Of a DNA stretch of 64,000 bases, positions 32,918 to 44,766 are shown piece after piece. Position 1 is the first letter of the stretch; every line of letters starts with the position of its first letter. The translations under genes and the position numbers were made by a program. The notes under the pieces are model-generated. The model saw only the letters and a program-made list of their open reading frames with translations. It was not told the origin of the DNA and searched no databases. The DNA comes from Romboutsia sp. CE17 (lineage in GTDB: Bacteria; Bacillota; Clostridia; Peptostreptococcales; Peptostreptococcaceae). Location: contig NZ_CP051144.1 in NCBI RefSeq assembly GCF_012317385.1, positions 2,790,001 to 2,854,000 on the forward strand, in the 5' to 3' direction.

Positions 32918-33460
32918 ATGTCAGAATTACAAGAGGCAAAATGGTATGTAGTTCATACCTATTCAGGACATGAAAACAAGGTTAAAGCTACTATAGAAAA
33001 AGCTGTAAAGACAAGAGGTATGGAAGAATGCATAACTCAAGTCGTTGTTCCTACTGAAGATGTAGTAGAAACTACAAAAACAGGTAAGGAAAAAACAAGA
33101 CAAAGAAAAGTATACCCAAGTTATGTGTTAATCAAGATGGTTATAACAGACGAATCTTGGTATATTGTTAGAAATACTAAGGGCGTTACAGGGTTCGTTG
33201 GACCTGGTTCAAAACCAGTACCATTAAGTGATGATGAAGTTATTGCTATGGGTATTGATTTAGAGTCTACAAAAGTTGTTAATGGAGAAACTGATTTAGA
33301 GGTTGGAGACAATGTTCAAATCAAAAAAGGTCCATTTAGCGGCAAAATAGGGACTATAGAAAAAATCAATATGGAAAACAGAACTGCTACTGTTAGCTTG
33401 GATGCTTTTAATAAAAAGACTCCATTTGAGATGGATATTGAAAGTATTGAAAGAATATAA
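32918..33460 (+). CDS. nusG: transcription termination/antitermination factor NusG
   Basis: NusG binds RNA polymerase, affects pausing and termination, and can link it to the ribosome. The 180 residues show the N-terminal NGN domain (starting WYVVHTYSGHENKV) and the C-terminal KOW domain (VGDNVQIKKGPFSGKIGTI, about 129-147). It also takes part in rRNA antitermination, relevant to the boxA-like sites near 3986 and 5705. It has AAAAGGAG before its start. Confidence 0.97.
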   Translation: MSELQEAKWYVVHTYSGHENKVKATIEKAVKTRGMEECITQVVVPTEDVVETTKTGKEKTRQRKVYPSYVLIKMVITDESWYIVRNTKGVTGFVGPGSKPVPLSDDEVIAMGIDLESTKVVNGETDLEVGDNVQIKKGPFSGKIGTIEKINMENRTATVSLDAFNKKTPFEMDIESIERI

Positions 33461-33497
33461 TTTTTATATGTAAATAATCTGAGGAGGTGCGATTAAA

Positions 33498-33923
33498 ATG
33501 GCTAAAAAAGTTATAGGTCAAATAAAATTACAAATACCTGCAGGAAAGGCTACTCCAGCACCACCAGTTGGTCCAGCATTAGGACAACACGGTGTTAACA
33601 TAATGGGATTCACAAAAGAATTCAATGCTAAGACTGCAGATCAAGCTGGGATGATAATACCAGTTGTTATAACTGTATATCAAGATAGATCATTCAGTTT
33701 CATAACAAAAACTCCACCAGCTGCAGTATTATTAAAGAAAGCTGCTGGTTTAGATTCAGCATCAGGAGAACCAAACAAGAAGAAGGTTGCTACTTTATCA
33801 TCTGATGAAATAAGAAAAATAGCTGAATTAAAAATGCCTGACTTAAACGCTGCATCAGTAGAAGCTGCTATGAGCATGATAGCTGGTACTGCTAGAAGTA
33901 TGGGTATCGTTGTAGAAGACTAA
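33498..33923 (+). CDS. rplK: 50S ribosomal protein L11
   Basis: L11 (141 residues) forms the GTPase-associated centre with 23S rRNA and L10. The N-terminal domain starts at [30 protein letters not shown] in the conserved proline-rich form, and the C-terminal RNA-binding part ends with [17 protein letters not shown]. It follows nusG after 37 bases with GAGGAGGTG upstream. Confidence 0.97.
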   Translation: MAKKVIGQIKLQIPAGKATPAPPVGPALGQHGVNIMGFTKEFNAKTADQAGMIIPVVITVYQDRSFSFITKTPPAAVLLKKAAGLDSASGEPNKKKVATLSSDEIRKIAELKMPDLNAASVEAAMSMIAGTARSMGIVVED

Positions 33924-33949
33924 TTTTAAATTAGACACTTCATATAGAA

Positions 33950-33979
33950 GTGGGAGGTTTTAAAACCGAAAATAACCAC
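33950..33979 (+). promoter_or_regulatory. probable L1-binding leader motif before rplA
   Basis: GTGG (33950-33953) pairs with CCAC (33976-33979) around GAGGTTTTAAAACC. This shape resembles the L1 autoregulatory site that mimics its 23S target and is found near rplK-rplA in many bacteria. Repression by L1 is inferred. Confidence 0.55.
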
Positions 33980-33994
33980 GAGGAGGAAAATAAA

Positions 33995-34693
33995 ATGGCT
34001 AAAAAAAGCAAGAAGTATGTAGAAGCATTAAGCAAAGTTGATAGAACTAGAATGTACGATGCTAAAGAAGCATTAACTTTAGTTTCTGAAATAGCTAATG
34101 CTAAATTCGATGAGACTGTTGAAGCTCATATAAAATTAGGTGTTGACTCTAGACACGCTGATCAACAAGTTAGAGGTGCGGTTGTATTACCACACGGAAC
34201 TGGTAAAACTAAAAAAGTTTTAGTTTTTGCTAAAGGACCAAAAGCTGAAGAAGCTAAAGCTGCAGGAGCAGACTTTGTAGGAGCTGAAGAATTAGTTCAA
34301 AAAATACAAGGTGAAAACTGGTTCGATTTCGATATAGTTGTTGCTACTCCAGACATGATGGGTGTAGTTGGTAGATTAGGTAGAGTATTAGGACCAAAAG
34401 GTTTAATGCCAAACCCTAAATCAGGAACAGTTACATTTGATGTAGCTAAAGCTATAGAAGAAATAAAAGCAGGTAAAGTTGAGTACAGATTAGACAAGAC
34501 TAACATAATACACGTTACTGTAGGTAAAGTATCTTTCGGTGGAGAAAAATTAGCTGAAAACTTTGCTGCATTAATGGATGCTGTTGTTAAAGCTAAGCCA
34601 GCTGCTGCTAAAGGACAATACTTAAGAAGTATATCAGTTGCTTCTACTATGGGACCTGGAGTAAAAATAAATCCAGCTAAAATAGCAGAATAA
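33995..34693 (+). CDS. rplA: 50S ribosomal protein L1
   Basis: L1 forms the mobile stalk at the E site. From ATG 33995 the protein has 232 residues, the usual length, with an upstream GAGGAGG. An earlier in-frame start would add 15 residues encoded by the L1-binding site itself, so it is unlikely. Conserved features are the start [22 protein letters not shown] and [14 protein letters not shown] in the second domain. It is likely controlled by its own product through the motif just before it. Confidence 0.96.
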   Translation: MAKKSKKYVEALSKVDRTRMYDAKEALTLVSEIANAKFDETVEAHIKLGVDSRHADQQVRGAVVLPHGTGKTKKVLVFAKGPKAEEAKAAGADFVGAEELVQKIQGENWFDFDIVVATPDMMGVVGRLGRVLGPKGLMPNPKSGTVTFDVAKAIEEIKAGKVEYRLDKTNIIHVTVGKVSFGGEKLAENFAALMDAVVKAKPAAAKGQYLRSISVASTMGPGVKINPAKIAE

Positions 34694-34701
34694 TTATCCT
34701 G

Positions 34702-34730
34702 TTGACACAGATAAACAAAAATGTTAATAT
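34702..34730 (+). promoter_or_regulatory. promoter of rplJ-rplL
   Basis: Perfect TTGACA at 34702-34707 and TAATAT at 34725-34730 with a 17-base spacer, just after rplA. Confidence 0.75.
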
Positions 34731-34762
34731 AACATTTGTTGATATAAAAAAATAATAGTTTT

Positions 34763-34810
34763 GCCGTAGACAGTAGGGGCGAATGCTTAAATATCCTACC
34801 GAGGTTTTAG
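34763..34810 (+). promoter_or_regulatory. L10 leader RNA
   Basis: GCCGTAGACAGTAGG and CCTACCGAGG form the conserved stem and kink region of the L10 leader, to which the L10(L12) complex binds to repress its own operon. It lies between the promoter and a terminator at 34826. Confidence 0.85.
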
Positions 34811-34825
34811 ATGGATTGAATTACT

Positions 34826-34865
34826 AAAGCTTTGTGTGTCTACTAATGATACGAAAGCTTTTTTT
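34826..34865 (+). terminator. attenuator terminator of rplJ-rplL
   Basis: AAAGCTTT at 34826-34833 pairs with AAAGCTTT at 34854-34861, followed by T residues. Its position after the L10 leader suggests that L10 binding favours early termination. Confidence 0.75.
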
Positions 34866-34918
34866 AATGAGATATACGGCGTAAACAAACCTATCAGATG
34901 AAGGAGGTGCACGTTTAG

Positions 34919-35422
34919 ATGAGACAAGCTATAGAACTTAAATCACAAGTTGTAAGTGAAATAGTTGAGAAGTTACAAAAATCTTCTTCTGCAGTTGTAG
35001 TTGACTACAAAGGATTAACAGTTGAAGAAGTAACTGAATTAAGAAAGAAAATGAGAGAAGCTGGTGTTGAATATAAGGTATACAAAAACACTTTAGTAAG
35101 AAGAGCTGCTAAAGAAGTTGGTATAGAACAATTCAATGACGAGTTATTAGTTGGAACTAACGCAATAGCATTCGGATACGAAGATCCTGTTGCTCCAGCT
35201 AGAATATTAAAAGAATTTATGGATTCTCATCCAAAAATGCAATTAAAAATGGGTGTAGTAGAAGGAGAATTCTACAACGAATCTCAAATAGTTGAGTTCG
35301 CTAACATACCATCAAGAGAAGTTCTTCTTGCTAAGTTACTTGGAAGCTTAAAGGCTCCAATGTCAAACTTCGCATACTTAATAGATGCAATGATAAAGAA
35401 AGCAGAAGGACAAGAAGCTTAA
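34919..35422 (+). CDS. rplJ: 50S ribosomal protein L10
   Basis: L10 anchors L7/L12 dimers on the ribosome stalk. The 167 residues show the N-terminal rRNA-binding domain (VVDYKGLTVEEVTELRKKMR, about 28-47) and a C-terminal helix that would bind L12. The ATG has AAGGAGGTG. It is preceded by its own leader and attenuator and followed by rplL. Confidence 0.97.
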   Translation: MRQAIELKSQVVSEIVEKLQKSSSAVVVDYKGLTVEEVTELRKKMREAGVEYKVYKNTLVRRAAKEVGIEQFNDELLVGTNAIAFGYEDPVAPARILKEFMDSHPKMQLKMGVVEGEFYNESQIVEFANIPSREVLLAKLLGSLKAPMSNFAYLIDAMIKKAEGQEA

Positions 35423-35508
35423 TTGTCAATTTTGAAAAAATAGATAAAGTTATTTAATAACATTATCATAATAAAATAGTTAAAGAGAAAAATTCGGAGG
35501 TGCTAAAA

Positions 35509-35871
35509 ATGACAATAGAACAAATATTAGAAGCTATAGAAAACATGAAAGTTTTAGAATTAAATGAATTAGTTAAAGCTGCTGAAGAAAAATTCGGTGT
35601 ATCTGCTTCAGCTCCAGTTATGATGGCTGGTGCAGTTGCTGGTGGAGCTGCTGAAGAAAAAACTGAATTCGATGTAGTATTAACAGGAGCTGGATCTTCA
35701 AAAGTTGGAGTTATAAAAGCTGTTAGAGAAATAACTGGATTAGGATTAAAAGAAGCTAAAGAAGTAGTTGACAACGCTCCTAAGACTGTTAAAGAAGGAG
35801 TTTCTAAAGAAGAAGCTGAAGAAATGAAAGCTAAGTTAGAAGCTGCTGGAGCTACTGTAGAAGTTAAGTAG
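35509..35871 (+). CDS. rplL: 50S ribosomal protein L7/L12
   Basis: The stalk protein that recruits translation GTPases. From ATG 35509 it has 120 residues, the usual size: an N-terminal dimerisation part, a flexible Ala/Gly hinge (about 39-52) and the C-terminal domain with [27 protein letters not shown] nine bases upstream overlaps the GGAGGTG ribosome site and is rejected. A strong terminator follows. Confidence 0.97.
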   Translation: MTIEQILEAIENMKVLELNELVKAAEEKFGVSASAPVMMAGAVAGGAAEEKTEFDVVLTGAGSSKVGVIKAVREITGLGLKEAKEVVDNAPKTVKEGVSKEEAEEMKAKLEAAGATVEVK

Positions 35872-35891
35872 TTTTTATAAATAAAACGAAG

Positions 35892-35919
35892 AAAGATGCC
35901 TTTTGGCATCTTTTTTTTT
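35892..35919 (+). terminator. terminator after rplL
   Basis: AAAGATGCC-TTTT-GGCATCTTT hairpin followed by further T. Confidence 0.93.
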
Positions 35920-36086
35920 AATAAAATATAAATGTGTGTATAAGTGATTTTAAGTTAATTAAAAAAATATAAAAATATACGAAGAAATTAGAATTATAGA
36001 TTGGCATTTTGTGCATAATAAATAATGCATATTTTATGACGTTAAATAATAATACACAGATTGTGTAATAGTTGTTAATATACATA

Positions 36087-36115
36087 TTGAAAAATAACAA
36101 TTCTTATGGTAAAAT
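36087..36115 (+). promoter_or_regulatory. promoter of rpoB-rpoC
   Basis: TTGAAA at 36087-36092 and TAAAAT at 36110-36115, 17-base spacer. The rest of the 300-base gap (35920-36174) is AT-rich without a gene. Confidence 0.6.
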
Positions 36116-36174
36116 TATTAGATGCGTTAGAATGACTATGGTTTTATTTTTAATTATTGAGAGGTGAAAAGTGA

Positions 36175-39100
36175 ATGCCACATCCTGTCACGATAGGTAA
36201 AAGAACTAGAATGAGCTTTTCTAAGATAAAAGAAATAGCTGATTTACCAAATCTTATAGAATTACAAGTGGATTCTTATAAGTGGTTTTTAGAAGAAGGG
36301 TTAAAGGAAGTATTTGAAGATATTTCCCCAATAGAAGATTATACAGGTAATCTTATATTAGAATTTGTTGACTACTCTTTAGATGATAAGCCGAAATACG
36401 ATATAGAAGAGTGTAAAGAAAGAGATGCTACATACTGTGCGCCTCTAAAAGTTAAAGTAAGACTTATAAATAAAGAAACTGGGGAAATAAAAGAACAAGA
36501 AGTATTTATGGGCGACTTCCCACTTATGACTGAAAGAGGAACTTTCGTAATAAACGGTGCGGAAAGAGTTATAGTAAGTCAGTTAGTTAGATCTCCAGGG
36601 GTTTATTATGCTGAAGAAAGAGATAAAACTGGTAAGAGATTAATATCTTCTACTGTTATCCCAAATAGAGGAGCATGGTTAGAATATGAAACAGACTCTA
36701 ATGATGTTATATCTGTAAGAGTAGATAGAACTAGAAAACAACCAGTTACTGTTTTATTAAGAGCATTAGGTATAGGTACTGATGCAGAAATAATAGATCT
36801 TTTAGGTGAAGATGAAAGATTAAGTGCTACTTTAGAAAAAGACAATACTAAAACTGTTGAAGAGGGATTAGTAGAAATATACAAAAAGTTAAGACCAGGC
36901 GAACCGCCTACTGTTGAAAGTGCTTCATCATTATTAAATGCTTTATTCTTTGATCCAAAGAGATATGATTTAGCTAAAGTAGGTAGATACAAGTTTAATA
37001 AGAAACTTGCATTATGCTACAGAATAATGAATAAGATTTCAGCTGATGATATAATAAATCCTGAAACTGGAGAAGTATTTGTTAAGGCTGGAGATAGAAT
37101 ATCTTATGATACAGCTAAAGCTATACAAAACTCAGGTATAAACGTTGTGAATATACTTTCAGATGAAGATACTACAGTTAAAGTTATAGGGAATAACTTT
37201 GTAGATATTAAAGCTCACATTGATTTTAATATAGATGAATTAAATATAAAAGAAAAAGTTCACTATCCAACATTAAAAGAAATACTAGATGAATATAGTG
37301 ACGAAGAAGAAATAAAAGAAGCATTAAGAATAAGAATGAAAGAACTTATACCAAAGCATATATTACTAGATGATATAATAGCTTCTATAAGTTATGAATT
37401 CAACTTATTCTATGAAATAGGTAACATAGATGATATAGATCATCTAGGTAACAGAAGAATAAGATCAGTTGGAGAATTACTTCAAAACCAAGTTAGAATA
37501 GGTCTTTCTAGAATGGAAAGAGTTATAAAAGAAAGAATGACTGTTCAAGATATGGAATCAATAACTCCACAAGCATTAGTAAACATAAGACCTGTTTCTG
37601 CTGCTATAAAAGAGTTCTTTGGTAGTTCTCAGTTATCTCAGTTCATGGATCAAACTAACCCATTATCTGAGTTAACACACAAAAGAAGATTATCTGCGTT
37701 AGGACCAGGAGGTCTTTCGAGAGAAAGAGCTGGATTCGAAGTGCGTGACGTTCATCACTCACACTACGGAAGAATGTGTCCGATAGAGACTCCAGAAGGA
37801 CCAAACATCGGTCTTATAAACTCATTAGGTACTTATGCAAAGATAAATGAATATGGATTTATCGAGTCTCCTTATAGAAAGTATGATAAGGAAACAGGTA
37901 AAATAACAAATGAAATACACTATTTAACTGCAGATGAAGAAGATTTATTCGTAAGAGCTCAAGCGAATGAACCATTAACTGAAAATGGTGAGTTCGTAAA
38001 TAGCAGAGTAGTTTGTAGAACTGTAAATGGTGCAGTTGAGCTAGTTCCTGCAAATAGAGTTGATTACATGGATATATCTCCTAAGCAAGTTGTTTCTATA
38101 GCTACAGCTATGATACCATTCTTAGAAAATGACGATGCCAACCGTGCTCTAATGGGATCAAACATGCAACGTCAAGCTGTGCCTCTAGTAAGAAGAGAAG
38201 CACCGATCATTGGTACAGGAGTAGAATATAGAGCTGCTAAAGACTCTGGAGCTGTTGTAGTTGCTAAAAACTCAGGTATAGCAGAAAGAGTTACTGCAGA
38301 TGAAATAATAATAAGAAAAGAAGATGGAAGTAAGGATAGATATAAATTACTTAAATTCAAACGTTCAAACTCAGGTACTTGTATAAATCAAACTCCTATA
38401 ATTAATAAGAATGATGTAATACAAGCAGGAGATGTTATAGCGGATGGACCAGCTACAGACTTAGGAGAAGTAGCATTAGGTAGAAACTGTTTTATAGCAT
38501 TCATGACTTGGGAAGGTTACAACTACGAGGATGCCATCTTAATAAATGAAAGACTAGTTAAAGAAGATAGATTATCTACAATTCATATAGAAGAATATGA
38601 ATGTGAAGCGAGAGATACTAAGCTAGGACCAGAAGAAATAACTAGAGATATACCAAACGTATCTGAAAGTGCAATAAAGAACTTAGATGATAGAGGTATA
38701 ATAAGAATAGGTGCAGAAGTAGATTCAGGAGATATATTAGTTGGTAAGGTAACTCCAAAAGGAGAAACTGAACTTACTGCTGAAGAAAGATTACTTCGTG
38801 CAATCTTCGGAGAAAAAGCAAGAGAAGTTAGAGATACTTCGCTTAAAGTTCCTCACGGAGAATCTGGTATAATCGTTGACGTAAAAGTATTCACTAGAGA
38901 AAATGGAGACGATTTATCTCCAGGTGTTAATGAATTAGTTAGATGTTATATAGCTAAGAAGAGAAAAATAAAAGTTGGAGATAAGATGGCTGGACGTCAT
39001 GGTAACAAAGGGGTTATATCTAGAGTATTACCTGAAGAAGACATGCCGTTTATGGCTGACGGAACTCCACTTGATATAGTTCTTAACCCTCAAGGGGTAC

Positions 39101-39882
39101 CATCACGTATGAACATCGGTCAGGTACTTGAAGTTCATTTAGGTCTTGCTGCTAAAGCTTTAGGATGGCATGTAGCAACATCTGTATTTGATGGTGCTAA
39201 CGAATATGATATAATGGATGCTCTTGAAGAGGCTGGATATCCTAGGGATGGAAAGTTAACATTATATGATGGAAGAACAGGTGAAACATTTGATAATAGA
39301 ATAACTGTAGGATACATGTACATGTTAAAACTACATCACTTAGTTGATGATAAGTTACATGCAAGAAGTACAGGACCATACTCACTAGTAACTCAACAAC
39401 CACTAGGTGGTAAAGCACAATTCGGTGGACAAAGATTTGGTGAGATGGAGGTTTGGGCATTAGAAGCATATGGTGCAGCTCACATACTTCAAGAAATACT
39501 TACAGTTAAGTCTGATGACGTTGTAGGACGTGTTAGAACTTATGAAGCAATAGTTAAGGGTGAAAATATCCCAGAACCAGGAATTCCTGAATCATTCAAA
39601 GTTCTTATAAAAGAACTTCAAAGTTTATGTTTAGATGTTAAGGTATTAACTGATGAAGATAAAGAAATAGAAGTAAGAGAATCTATTGATGTAGATGATA
39701 CGGATGGAAACTTTGAGACAAGTCTTATAGACGATATGCAAGAAGTAGAAGATACTCACATAATAGAAGAAATAGATGATGAATTAGTTGATGAAACAGA
39801 TGCAGATATAGATGATCTAGATCTTGAGGAAGATATGGATTATGTTGATTTAGATTATGAAAATGAAGATTTTGATATATAG
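36175..39882 (+). CDS. rpoB: RNA polymerase beta subunit
   Basis: RpoB forms one half of the polymerase active-site cleft. The 1,235 residues include the rifampicin pocket [10 protein letters not shown]...[13 protein letters not shown] (484-512) with the sensitive residues D492, H502 and S507, and the [10 protein letters not shown] segment near the active site. The last 66 residues form an acidic tail: 32 Asp or Glu and no Lys or Arg. The start has GAGAGGTG nine bases upstream. rpoC follows after 42 bases. Confidence 0.97.
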   Translation: MPHPVTIGKRTRMSFSKIKEIADLPNLIELQVDSYKWFLEEGLKEVFEDISPIEDYTGNLILEFVDYSLDDKPKYDIEECKERDATYCAPLKVKVRLINKETGEIKEQEVFMGDFPLMTERGTFVINGAERVIVSQLVRSPGVYYAEERDKTGKRLISSTVIPNRGAWLEYETDSNDVISVRVDRTRKQPVTVLLRALGIGTDAEIIDLLGEDERLSATLEKDNTKTVEEGLVEIYKKLRPGEPPTVESASSLLNALFFDPKRYDLAKVGRYKFNKKLALCYRIMNKISADDIINPETGEVFVKAGDRISYDTAKAIQNSGINVVNILSDEDTTVKVIGNNFVDIKAHIDFNIDELNIKEKVHYPTLKEILDEYSDEEEIKEALRIRMKELIPKHILLDDIIASISYEFNLFYEIGNIDDIDHLGNRRIRSVGELLQNQVRIGLSRMERVIKERMTVQDMESITPQALVNIRPVSAAIKEFFGSSQLSQFMDQTNPLSELTHKRRLSALGPGGLSRERAGFEVRDVHHSHYGRMCPIETPEGPNIGLINSLGTYAKINEYGFIESPYRKYDKETGKITNEIHYLTADEEDLFVRAQANEPLTENGEFVNSRVVCRTVNGAVELVPANRVDYMDISPKQVVSIATAMIPFLENDDANRALMGSNMQRQAVPLVRREAPIIGTGVEYRAAKDSGAVVVAKNSGIAERVTADEIIIRKEDGSKDRYKLLKFKRSNSGTCINQTPIINKNDVIQAGDVIADGPATDLGEVALGRNCFIAFMTWEGYNYEDAILINERLVKEDRLSTIHIEEYECEARDTKLGPEEITRDIPNVSESAIKNLDDRGIIRIGAEVDSGDILVGKVTPKGETELTAEERLLRAIFGEKAREVRDTSLKVPHGESGIIVDVKVFTRENGDDLSPGVNELVRCYIAKKRKIKVGDKMAGRHGNKGVISRVLPEEDMPFMADGTPLDIVLNPQGVPSRMNIGQVLEVHLGLAAKALGWHVATSVFDGANEYDIMDALEEAGYPRDGKLTLYDGRTGETFDNRITVGYMYMLKLHHLVDDKLHARSTGPYSLVTQQPLGGKAQFGGQRFGEMEVWALEAYGAAHILQEILTVKSDDVVGRVRTYEAIVKGENIPEPGIPESFKVLIKELQSLCLDVKVLTDEDKEIEVRESIDVDDTDGNFETSLIDDMQEVEDTHIIEEIDDELVDETDADIDDLDLEEDMDYVDLDYENEDFDI

Positions 39883-39924
39883 TTTTTAATTAGTGCAAAT
39901 ATCAAATAGAAGGGAGAGAACTCC

Positions 39925-42900
39925 TTGTTTGAATTAAACAATTTTGAGTCGATAAAAATAGCTTTAGCTTCTCCAGAAAAAATTAGAGAATGGTCAAGAG
40001 GAGAAGTAAAAAAACCTGAAACTATAAATTACCGTACTTTAAAACCTGAAAAAGACGGTTTATTCTGTGAAAGAATATTTGGACCACAAAAAGACTGGGA
40101 ATGTCACTGTGGTAAATATAGAAGAGTTAGATACAAAGGTGTAGTTTGTGATAGATGTGGAGTAGAAGTTACTAAATCAAAGGTAAGAAGAGAAAGAATG
40201 GGACATATAGAGCTAGCAGCTCCTATGTCTCATATCTGGTACTTCAAAGGTATACCAAGTAGAATGGGTCTTTTACTTGATATGTCTCCAAGATCTTTAG
40301 AGAAAATATTATATTTTGCTTCATATGTTGTAATTAATCCAGGAGAAACTGGACTAAATGCAAAACAACTATTAACTGAAAAAGAATATAGAAGTGCAGT
40401 TGAAAAATACGGATATAACTCTTTCGAAGTAGGGATGGGTGCAGAAGCAGTTAAAGAACTACTTAAAAATATAGATTTAGAAAGAGAAAGTAAAGAATTA
40501 AGAGCTGACTTAAAAGACAGTACTGGTCAAAAAAGAGTTAGAACTATAAGAAGATTAGAAGTGGTAGAAGCTTTCAAAAAATCTGGAAATAAGCCAGAAT
40601 GGATGATACTAGATGCTATACCAGTAATACCACCAGATTTAAGACCAATGGTTCAATTAGATGGTGGAAGATTTGCAACTTCAGACTTAAATGATTTATA
40701 TAGAAGAGTTATAAATAGAAATAACAGATTAAAGAGATTATTAGAACTTGGAGCTCCAGACATTATCGTAAGAAATGAAAAGAGAATGCTTCAAGAAGCA
40801 GTAGATGCTTTAATAGATAATGGTAGAAGAGGTAGACCTGTAACAGGACCTGGTAATAGACCTCTTAAGTCTTTATCAGATATGTTAAAAGGAAAGCAAG
40901 GACGTTTCCGTCAAAACTTACTTGGTAAACGTGTTGACTATTCAGGGCGTTCTGTTATAGTTGTTGGACCAGAGCTTAAATTCTATCAATGTGGTCTTCC
41001 AAAGAAAATGGCTCTTGAATTATTCAAGCCATTTGTCATGGATAAGTTAGTTAAAGAAGGGTATGCTCATAATATAAAGAGTGCGAAATCTATAGTAGAA
41101 AAAGTTAAACCAGAAGTATGGGACGTTTTAGAAGATGTTATAAAGAGCCATCCGGTTCTATTAAACCGTGCTCCTACTCTTCATAGATTAGGTATCCAAG
41201 CATTTGAACCTGTTTTAGTTGAAGGTAAAGCTATAAAGCTTCATCCACTTGTATGTACTGCATACAATGCCGACTTCGACGGTGACCAAATGGCGGTACA
41301 CGTACCTTTATCAGTTGAAGCACAAGCAGAAGCAAGATTCTTAATGCTTTCTGTAAATAATATACTTGCTCCTAAAGATGGTACTCCAATAACTACTCCT
41401 TCTCAGGATATGGTTCTAGGATGTTACTACTTAACAATCGAAGCTCAAGGCGGAGAAAAAGGAACAGGAACTATATTTAAAGATTACAACGAAATGCTAC
41501 TTGCTTACCAAACAGGTGCAGTACAACTACATGCATTAGTAAAAATGAGAGTTGTTTTACCAGACGGTAGAAAATCTCTTGTTGAAAGTACAGTAGGTAG
41601 ATTCATATTTAATGAAAATATACCTCAAAACTTAGGTTTTGTAGATAGAGAAGTAGATCCATTTGGATTAGAAGTTGACTTCTTAGTTGACAAGAAGTCT
41701 CTAGGTAAAATAATAGATAAGTGCTTCAGAAAACATGGAAACACAGAAACTGCAATATTACTAGACCATATAAAATCTCTAGGATTCAAATTCTCAACTA
41801 GAGGTGGTATAACAGTTGCAGTTGCTGATATGAAGGTTCCTGAAGCTAAAAAAGCATACTTAGCAGAAGCAGAAGAAAAAGTTGATAAGTATGAAAGAGC
41901 ATATAGAAGAGGTTTAATATCTAACGAGGAAAGATATGAAAGAGTTATAGAAACTTGGTCAGAAACTACTGATAAAGTAACAGATGCTCTTATGGAAGGA
42001 CTTGAAAGATTAAATAACATCTATATAATGGCTCACTCTGGTGCCAGAGGTTCTAAGAACCAGATAAGACAGTTAGCTGGTATGCGTGGTCTGATGGCCA
42101 ATGCATCTGGTAAAACAGTTGAGGTTCCAGTTAAATCTAACTTCCGTGAAGGGTTATCAGTAATGGAATACTTCACATCATCACACGGTGCTAGAAAGGG
42201 TCTTGCCGATACAGCACTACGTACTGCCGATTCAGGTTACTTAACAAGAAGACTTGTTGATGTCAGTCAAGATGTTATAGTTAGAGAAATAGATTGTGGT
42301 ACAACAGATACTACAGAAATAGTTGCAATAAAAGATGGAAATGAAGTAATCGAAGAACTATACGATAGAATAGTTGGTAGATATACTATAGATTCTATAG
42401 TAGATCCACAAACTGGAGAAGTTTTAGTTGAAGCTGATTCTATGATAAAAGAAGATGATGCTGAAAAAATAATAGCAGTAGGAATAGAAAAAGTTCGAAT
42501 AAGAACTGTTCTTAACTGTAAGACTACTCATGGAGTATGTTCTAAGTGTTACGGAAGAAACTTAGCTACAGGTAAAGAAGTTAATATAGGTGAAGCTGTT
42601 GGTATAATAGCAGCTCAATCTATCGGTGAACCAGGTACACAGCTTACAATGCGTACATTCCATACAGGTGGGGTTGCCGGAGGAGATATAACTCAAGGTC
42701 TTCCAAGGGTTGAAGAATTATTTGAGGCAAGAAAACCAAAAGGTTTAGCTATAATAACTGAAATAACTGGTAGAGTTGAAATAGATGAAACTGGTAAGAG
42801 AAAAGAAGTTGTTATAATACCAGAATCAGGTGAAAACCAAGTTTATGCAATACCATATGGTTCAAGAATAAGAGTTAAACAAGGTCAAATGGTAGAAGCG

Positions 42901-43413
42901 GGAGATCCATTAACTCAAGGATCTATAAATCCACATGATATCGTAAGAGTTAAAGGTATAGGTGGAGTTCAAGAGTATATAGTTAAAGAGGTTCAAAGAG
43001 TTTATAGAATGCAAGGGGTTGACGTTAACGATAAGCATATAGAAGTTATAGTAAGACAAATGCTATCTAAAGTTAAAGTTGAAGATCCGGGAGATACAGA
43101 TTTATTACCAGGTGGATATGAAGATGTATTAACATTCAATAAGTGTAATGAAGAAGCTATAGCTAATGGATTAAGACCAGCAACTGCTAAGAGAACTTTA
43201 TTAGGTATAACTAAAGCATCTCTTGCTACAGAATCATTCTTATCTGCTGCATCATTCCAAGAAACTACTAGAGTTTTAACTGAAGCAGCAATAAAAGGAA
43301 AAGAAGATAGACTTATAGGTTTAAAAGAAAATGTAATATTAGGTAAGTTAATACCAGCAGGAACAGGTATGAAGAGATATAAAAACATAGCTGTTGAAAA
43401 AATACAAGACTAA
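39925..43413 (+). CDS. rpoC: RNA polymerase beta' subunit
   Basis: RpoC carries the catalytic magnesium in NADFDGDQ (448-455; D450, D452, D454). The 1,162 residues also show the N-terminal zinc finger (C60, C62, C75, C78) and a second Cys cluster near [13 protein letters not shown]. Length is typical for Firmicutes, without large insertions. The start is TTG at 39925 with AAGGGAGAG upstream. It is cotranscribed with rpoB. Confidence 0.97.
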   Translation: MFELNNFESIKIALASPEKIREWSRGEVKKPETINYRTLKPEKDGLFCERIFGPQKDWECHCGKYRRVRYKGVVCDRCGVEVTKSKVRRERMGHIELAAPMSHIWYFKGIPSRMGLLLDMSPRSLEKILYFASYVVINPGETGLNAKQLLTEKEYRSAVEKYGYNSFEVGMGAEAVKELLKNIDLERESKELRADLKDSTGQKRVRTIRRLEVVEAFKKSGNKPEWMILDAIPVIPPDLRPMVQLDGGRFATSDLNDLYRRVINRNNRLKRLLELGAPDIIVRNEKRMLQEAVDALIDNGRRGRPVTGPGNRPLKSLSDMLKGKQGRFRQNLLGKRVDYSGRSVIVVGPELKFYQCGLPKKMALELFKPFVMDKLVKEGYAHNIKSAKSIVEKVKPEVWDVLEDVIKSHPVLLNRAPTLHRLGIQAFEPVLVEGKAIKLHPLVCTAYNADFDGDQMAVHVPLSVEAQAEARFLMLSVNNILAPKDGTPITTPSQDMVLGCYYLTIEAQGGEKGTGTIFKDYNEMLLAYQTGAVQLHALVKMRVVLPDGRKSLVESTVGRFIFNENIPQNLGFVDREVDPFGLEVDFLVDKKSLGKIIDKCFRKHGNTETAILLDHIKSLGFKFSTRGGITVAVADMKVPEAKKAYLAEAEEKVDKYERAYRRGLISNEERYERVIETWSETTDKVTDALMEGLERLNNIYIMAHSGARGSKNQIRQLAGMRGLMANASGKTVEVPVKSNFREGLSVMEYFTSSHGARKGLADTALRTADSGYLTRRLVDVSQDVIVREIDCGTTDTTEIVAIKDGNEVIEELYDRIVGRYTIDSIVDPQTGEVLVEADSMIKEDDAEKIIAVGIEKVRIRTVLNCKTTHGVCSKCYGRNLATGKEVNIGEAVGIIAAQSIGEPGTQLTMRTFHTGGVAGGDITQGLPRVEELFEARKPKGLAIITEITGRVEIDETGKRKEVVIIPESGENQVYAIPYGSRIRVKQGQMVEAGDPLTQGSINPHDIVRVKGIGGVQEYIVKEVQRVYRMQGVDVNDKHIEVIVRQMLSKVKVEDPGDTDLLPGGYEDVLTFNKCNEEAIANGLRPATAKRTLLGITKASLATESFLSAASFQETTRVLTEAAIKGKEDRLIGLKENVILGKLIPAGTGMKRYKNIAVEKIQD

Positions 43414-43436
43414 AAACTGATAAAGATAAAGAAATC

Positions 43437-43465
43437 TTGACAGTGATTAAGTCTGGTGATAAAAT
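43437..43465 (+). promoter_or_regulatory. promoter of rpsL-rpsG-fusA-tuf
   Basis: Perfect TTGACA at 43437-43442 and TAAAAT at 43460-43465 with a 17-base spacer. Confidence 0.75.
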
Positions 43466-43478
43466 GTAAAAGTATGAA

Positions 43479-43524
43479 ATTCAAAAGAATACTAAGGATT
43501 TTGTGTCCTTAGTAGCTTTTGAAT
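43479..43524 (+). other. hairpin in the rpsL leader
   Basis: ATTCAAAAG-AA-TACTAAGGA and TCCTTAGTA-GC-TTTTGAAT form an 18-pair stem with one internal loop, about 14 bases after the promoter -10. No T-run follows, so it is not a plain terminator. Confidence 0.6.
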
Positions 43525-43696
43525 TGACTTTTAAATATACAAAGAACTAGCAGCACCAAGCTAAAAAGTGCTAAAACCACATTTTATGTGTGTTAATAGA
43601 CATTTAATTGTGTATTAATAAGTAATATAATTATATATTGCTTGCAAGTTGGCGGTCATTAAGATCGAAAATTATTAAAAGAGGAGGTGCAGATGA

Positions 43697-44119
43697 ATGC
43701 CAACAATTAACCAATTAGTTCGTAAAAGTAGAAAAGCAATAGAGAAAAAATCTACTGCTCCAGCATTACAAAAAGGATACAATTCTTTAAACAAAAAAGC
43801 TACTGATGCAAGTGCTCCACAAAAAAGAGGAGTTTGTACTTCAGTAAAGACAGTTACTCCTAAGAAACCTAACTCAGCTTTAAGAAAAGTTGCCAGAGTT
43901 AGATTAACAAATGGTATAGAAGTTTCTGCTTATATACCAGGAGAAGGACACAACTTACAAGAGCACAGTGTTGTTCTTATAAGAGGAGGAAGAGTTAAAG
44001 ACCTTCCAGGGGTTAGATACCACATATTAAGAGGTACTTTAGATACTGTAGGTGTTGATAAGAGAATGCAAGCTAGATCTAAGTACGGTGCTAAGAGACC
44101 TAAAGCTGCAAAGAAATAA
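43697..44119 (+). CDS. rpsL: 30S ribosomal protein S12
   Basis: S12 (140 residues) lines the decoding centre. It carries the conserved [11 protein letters not shown] (56-66) with Lys57 and [13 protein letters not shown] (97-109) with Lys101, the residues found in streptomycin-sensitive strains. The ATG has GAGGAGGTG upstream. It opens the str operon with rpsG, fusA and tuf. Confidence 0.97.
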   Translation: MPTINQLVRKSRKAIEKKSTAPALQKGYNSLNKKATDASAPQKRGVCTSVKTVTPKKPNSALRKVARVRLTNGIEVSAYIPGEGHNLQEHSVVLIRGGRVKDLPGVRYHILRGTLDTVGVDKRMQARSKYGAKRPKAAKK

Positions 44120-44144
44120 TAAAACTAACAATTGATTATAGTGC

Positions 44145-44178
44145 GGTGCTTTAAATATATAGACATATTTATGGCATC
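44145..44178 (+). other. hairpin between rpsL and rpsG
   Basis: GGTGC (44145-44149) pairs with GCATC (44174-44178), with a second stem AAATAT/ATATTT inside. In E. coli, S7 binds its own mRNA in this same interval; whether this element does so is untested. Confidence 0.4.
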
Positions 44179-44219
44179 ACGGCATTATATAATGTCGAGT
44201 ACCTATGATTTAAGATTAA

Positions 44220-44711
<492 letters not shown>

Positions 44712-44766
44712 TAAATAGAATAGACCGATAACCTTAAGAGAATAGGATATCATAAGGAGGATAACC

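Larger units (their letters stand above)
43414..43696 (+). other. leader region of the str operon
   Basis: 283 bases with a promoter at 43437-43465 and a strong interrupted hairpin at 43479-43524. Many Firmicutes have an L7Ae-like gene (rplGB/ybxF) here; no such frame is present. Confidence 0.6.

Noticed and set aside
35466-35909. 147-codon frame on the minus strand over rplL
   Set aside because: It is antisense to the whole rplL gene, with composition set by the rplL codons; no promoter or ribosome site.
37620-37770. Possible rifampicin-resistance changes in RpoB
   Set aside because: D492, H502, R505 and S507 are the sensitive forms.
43865-44030. Possible streptomycin-resistance changes in S12
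   Set aside because: Lys57 and Lys101 are wild type.
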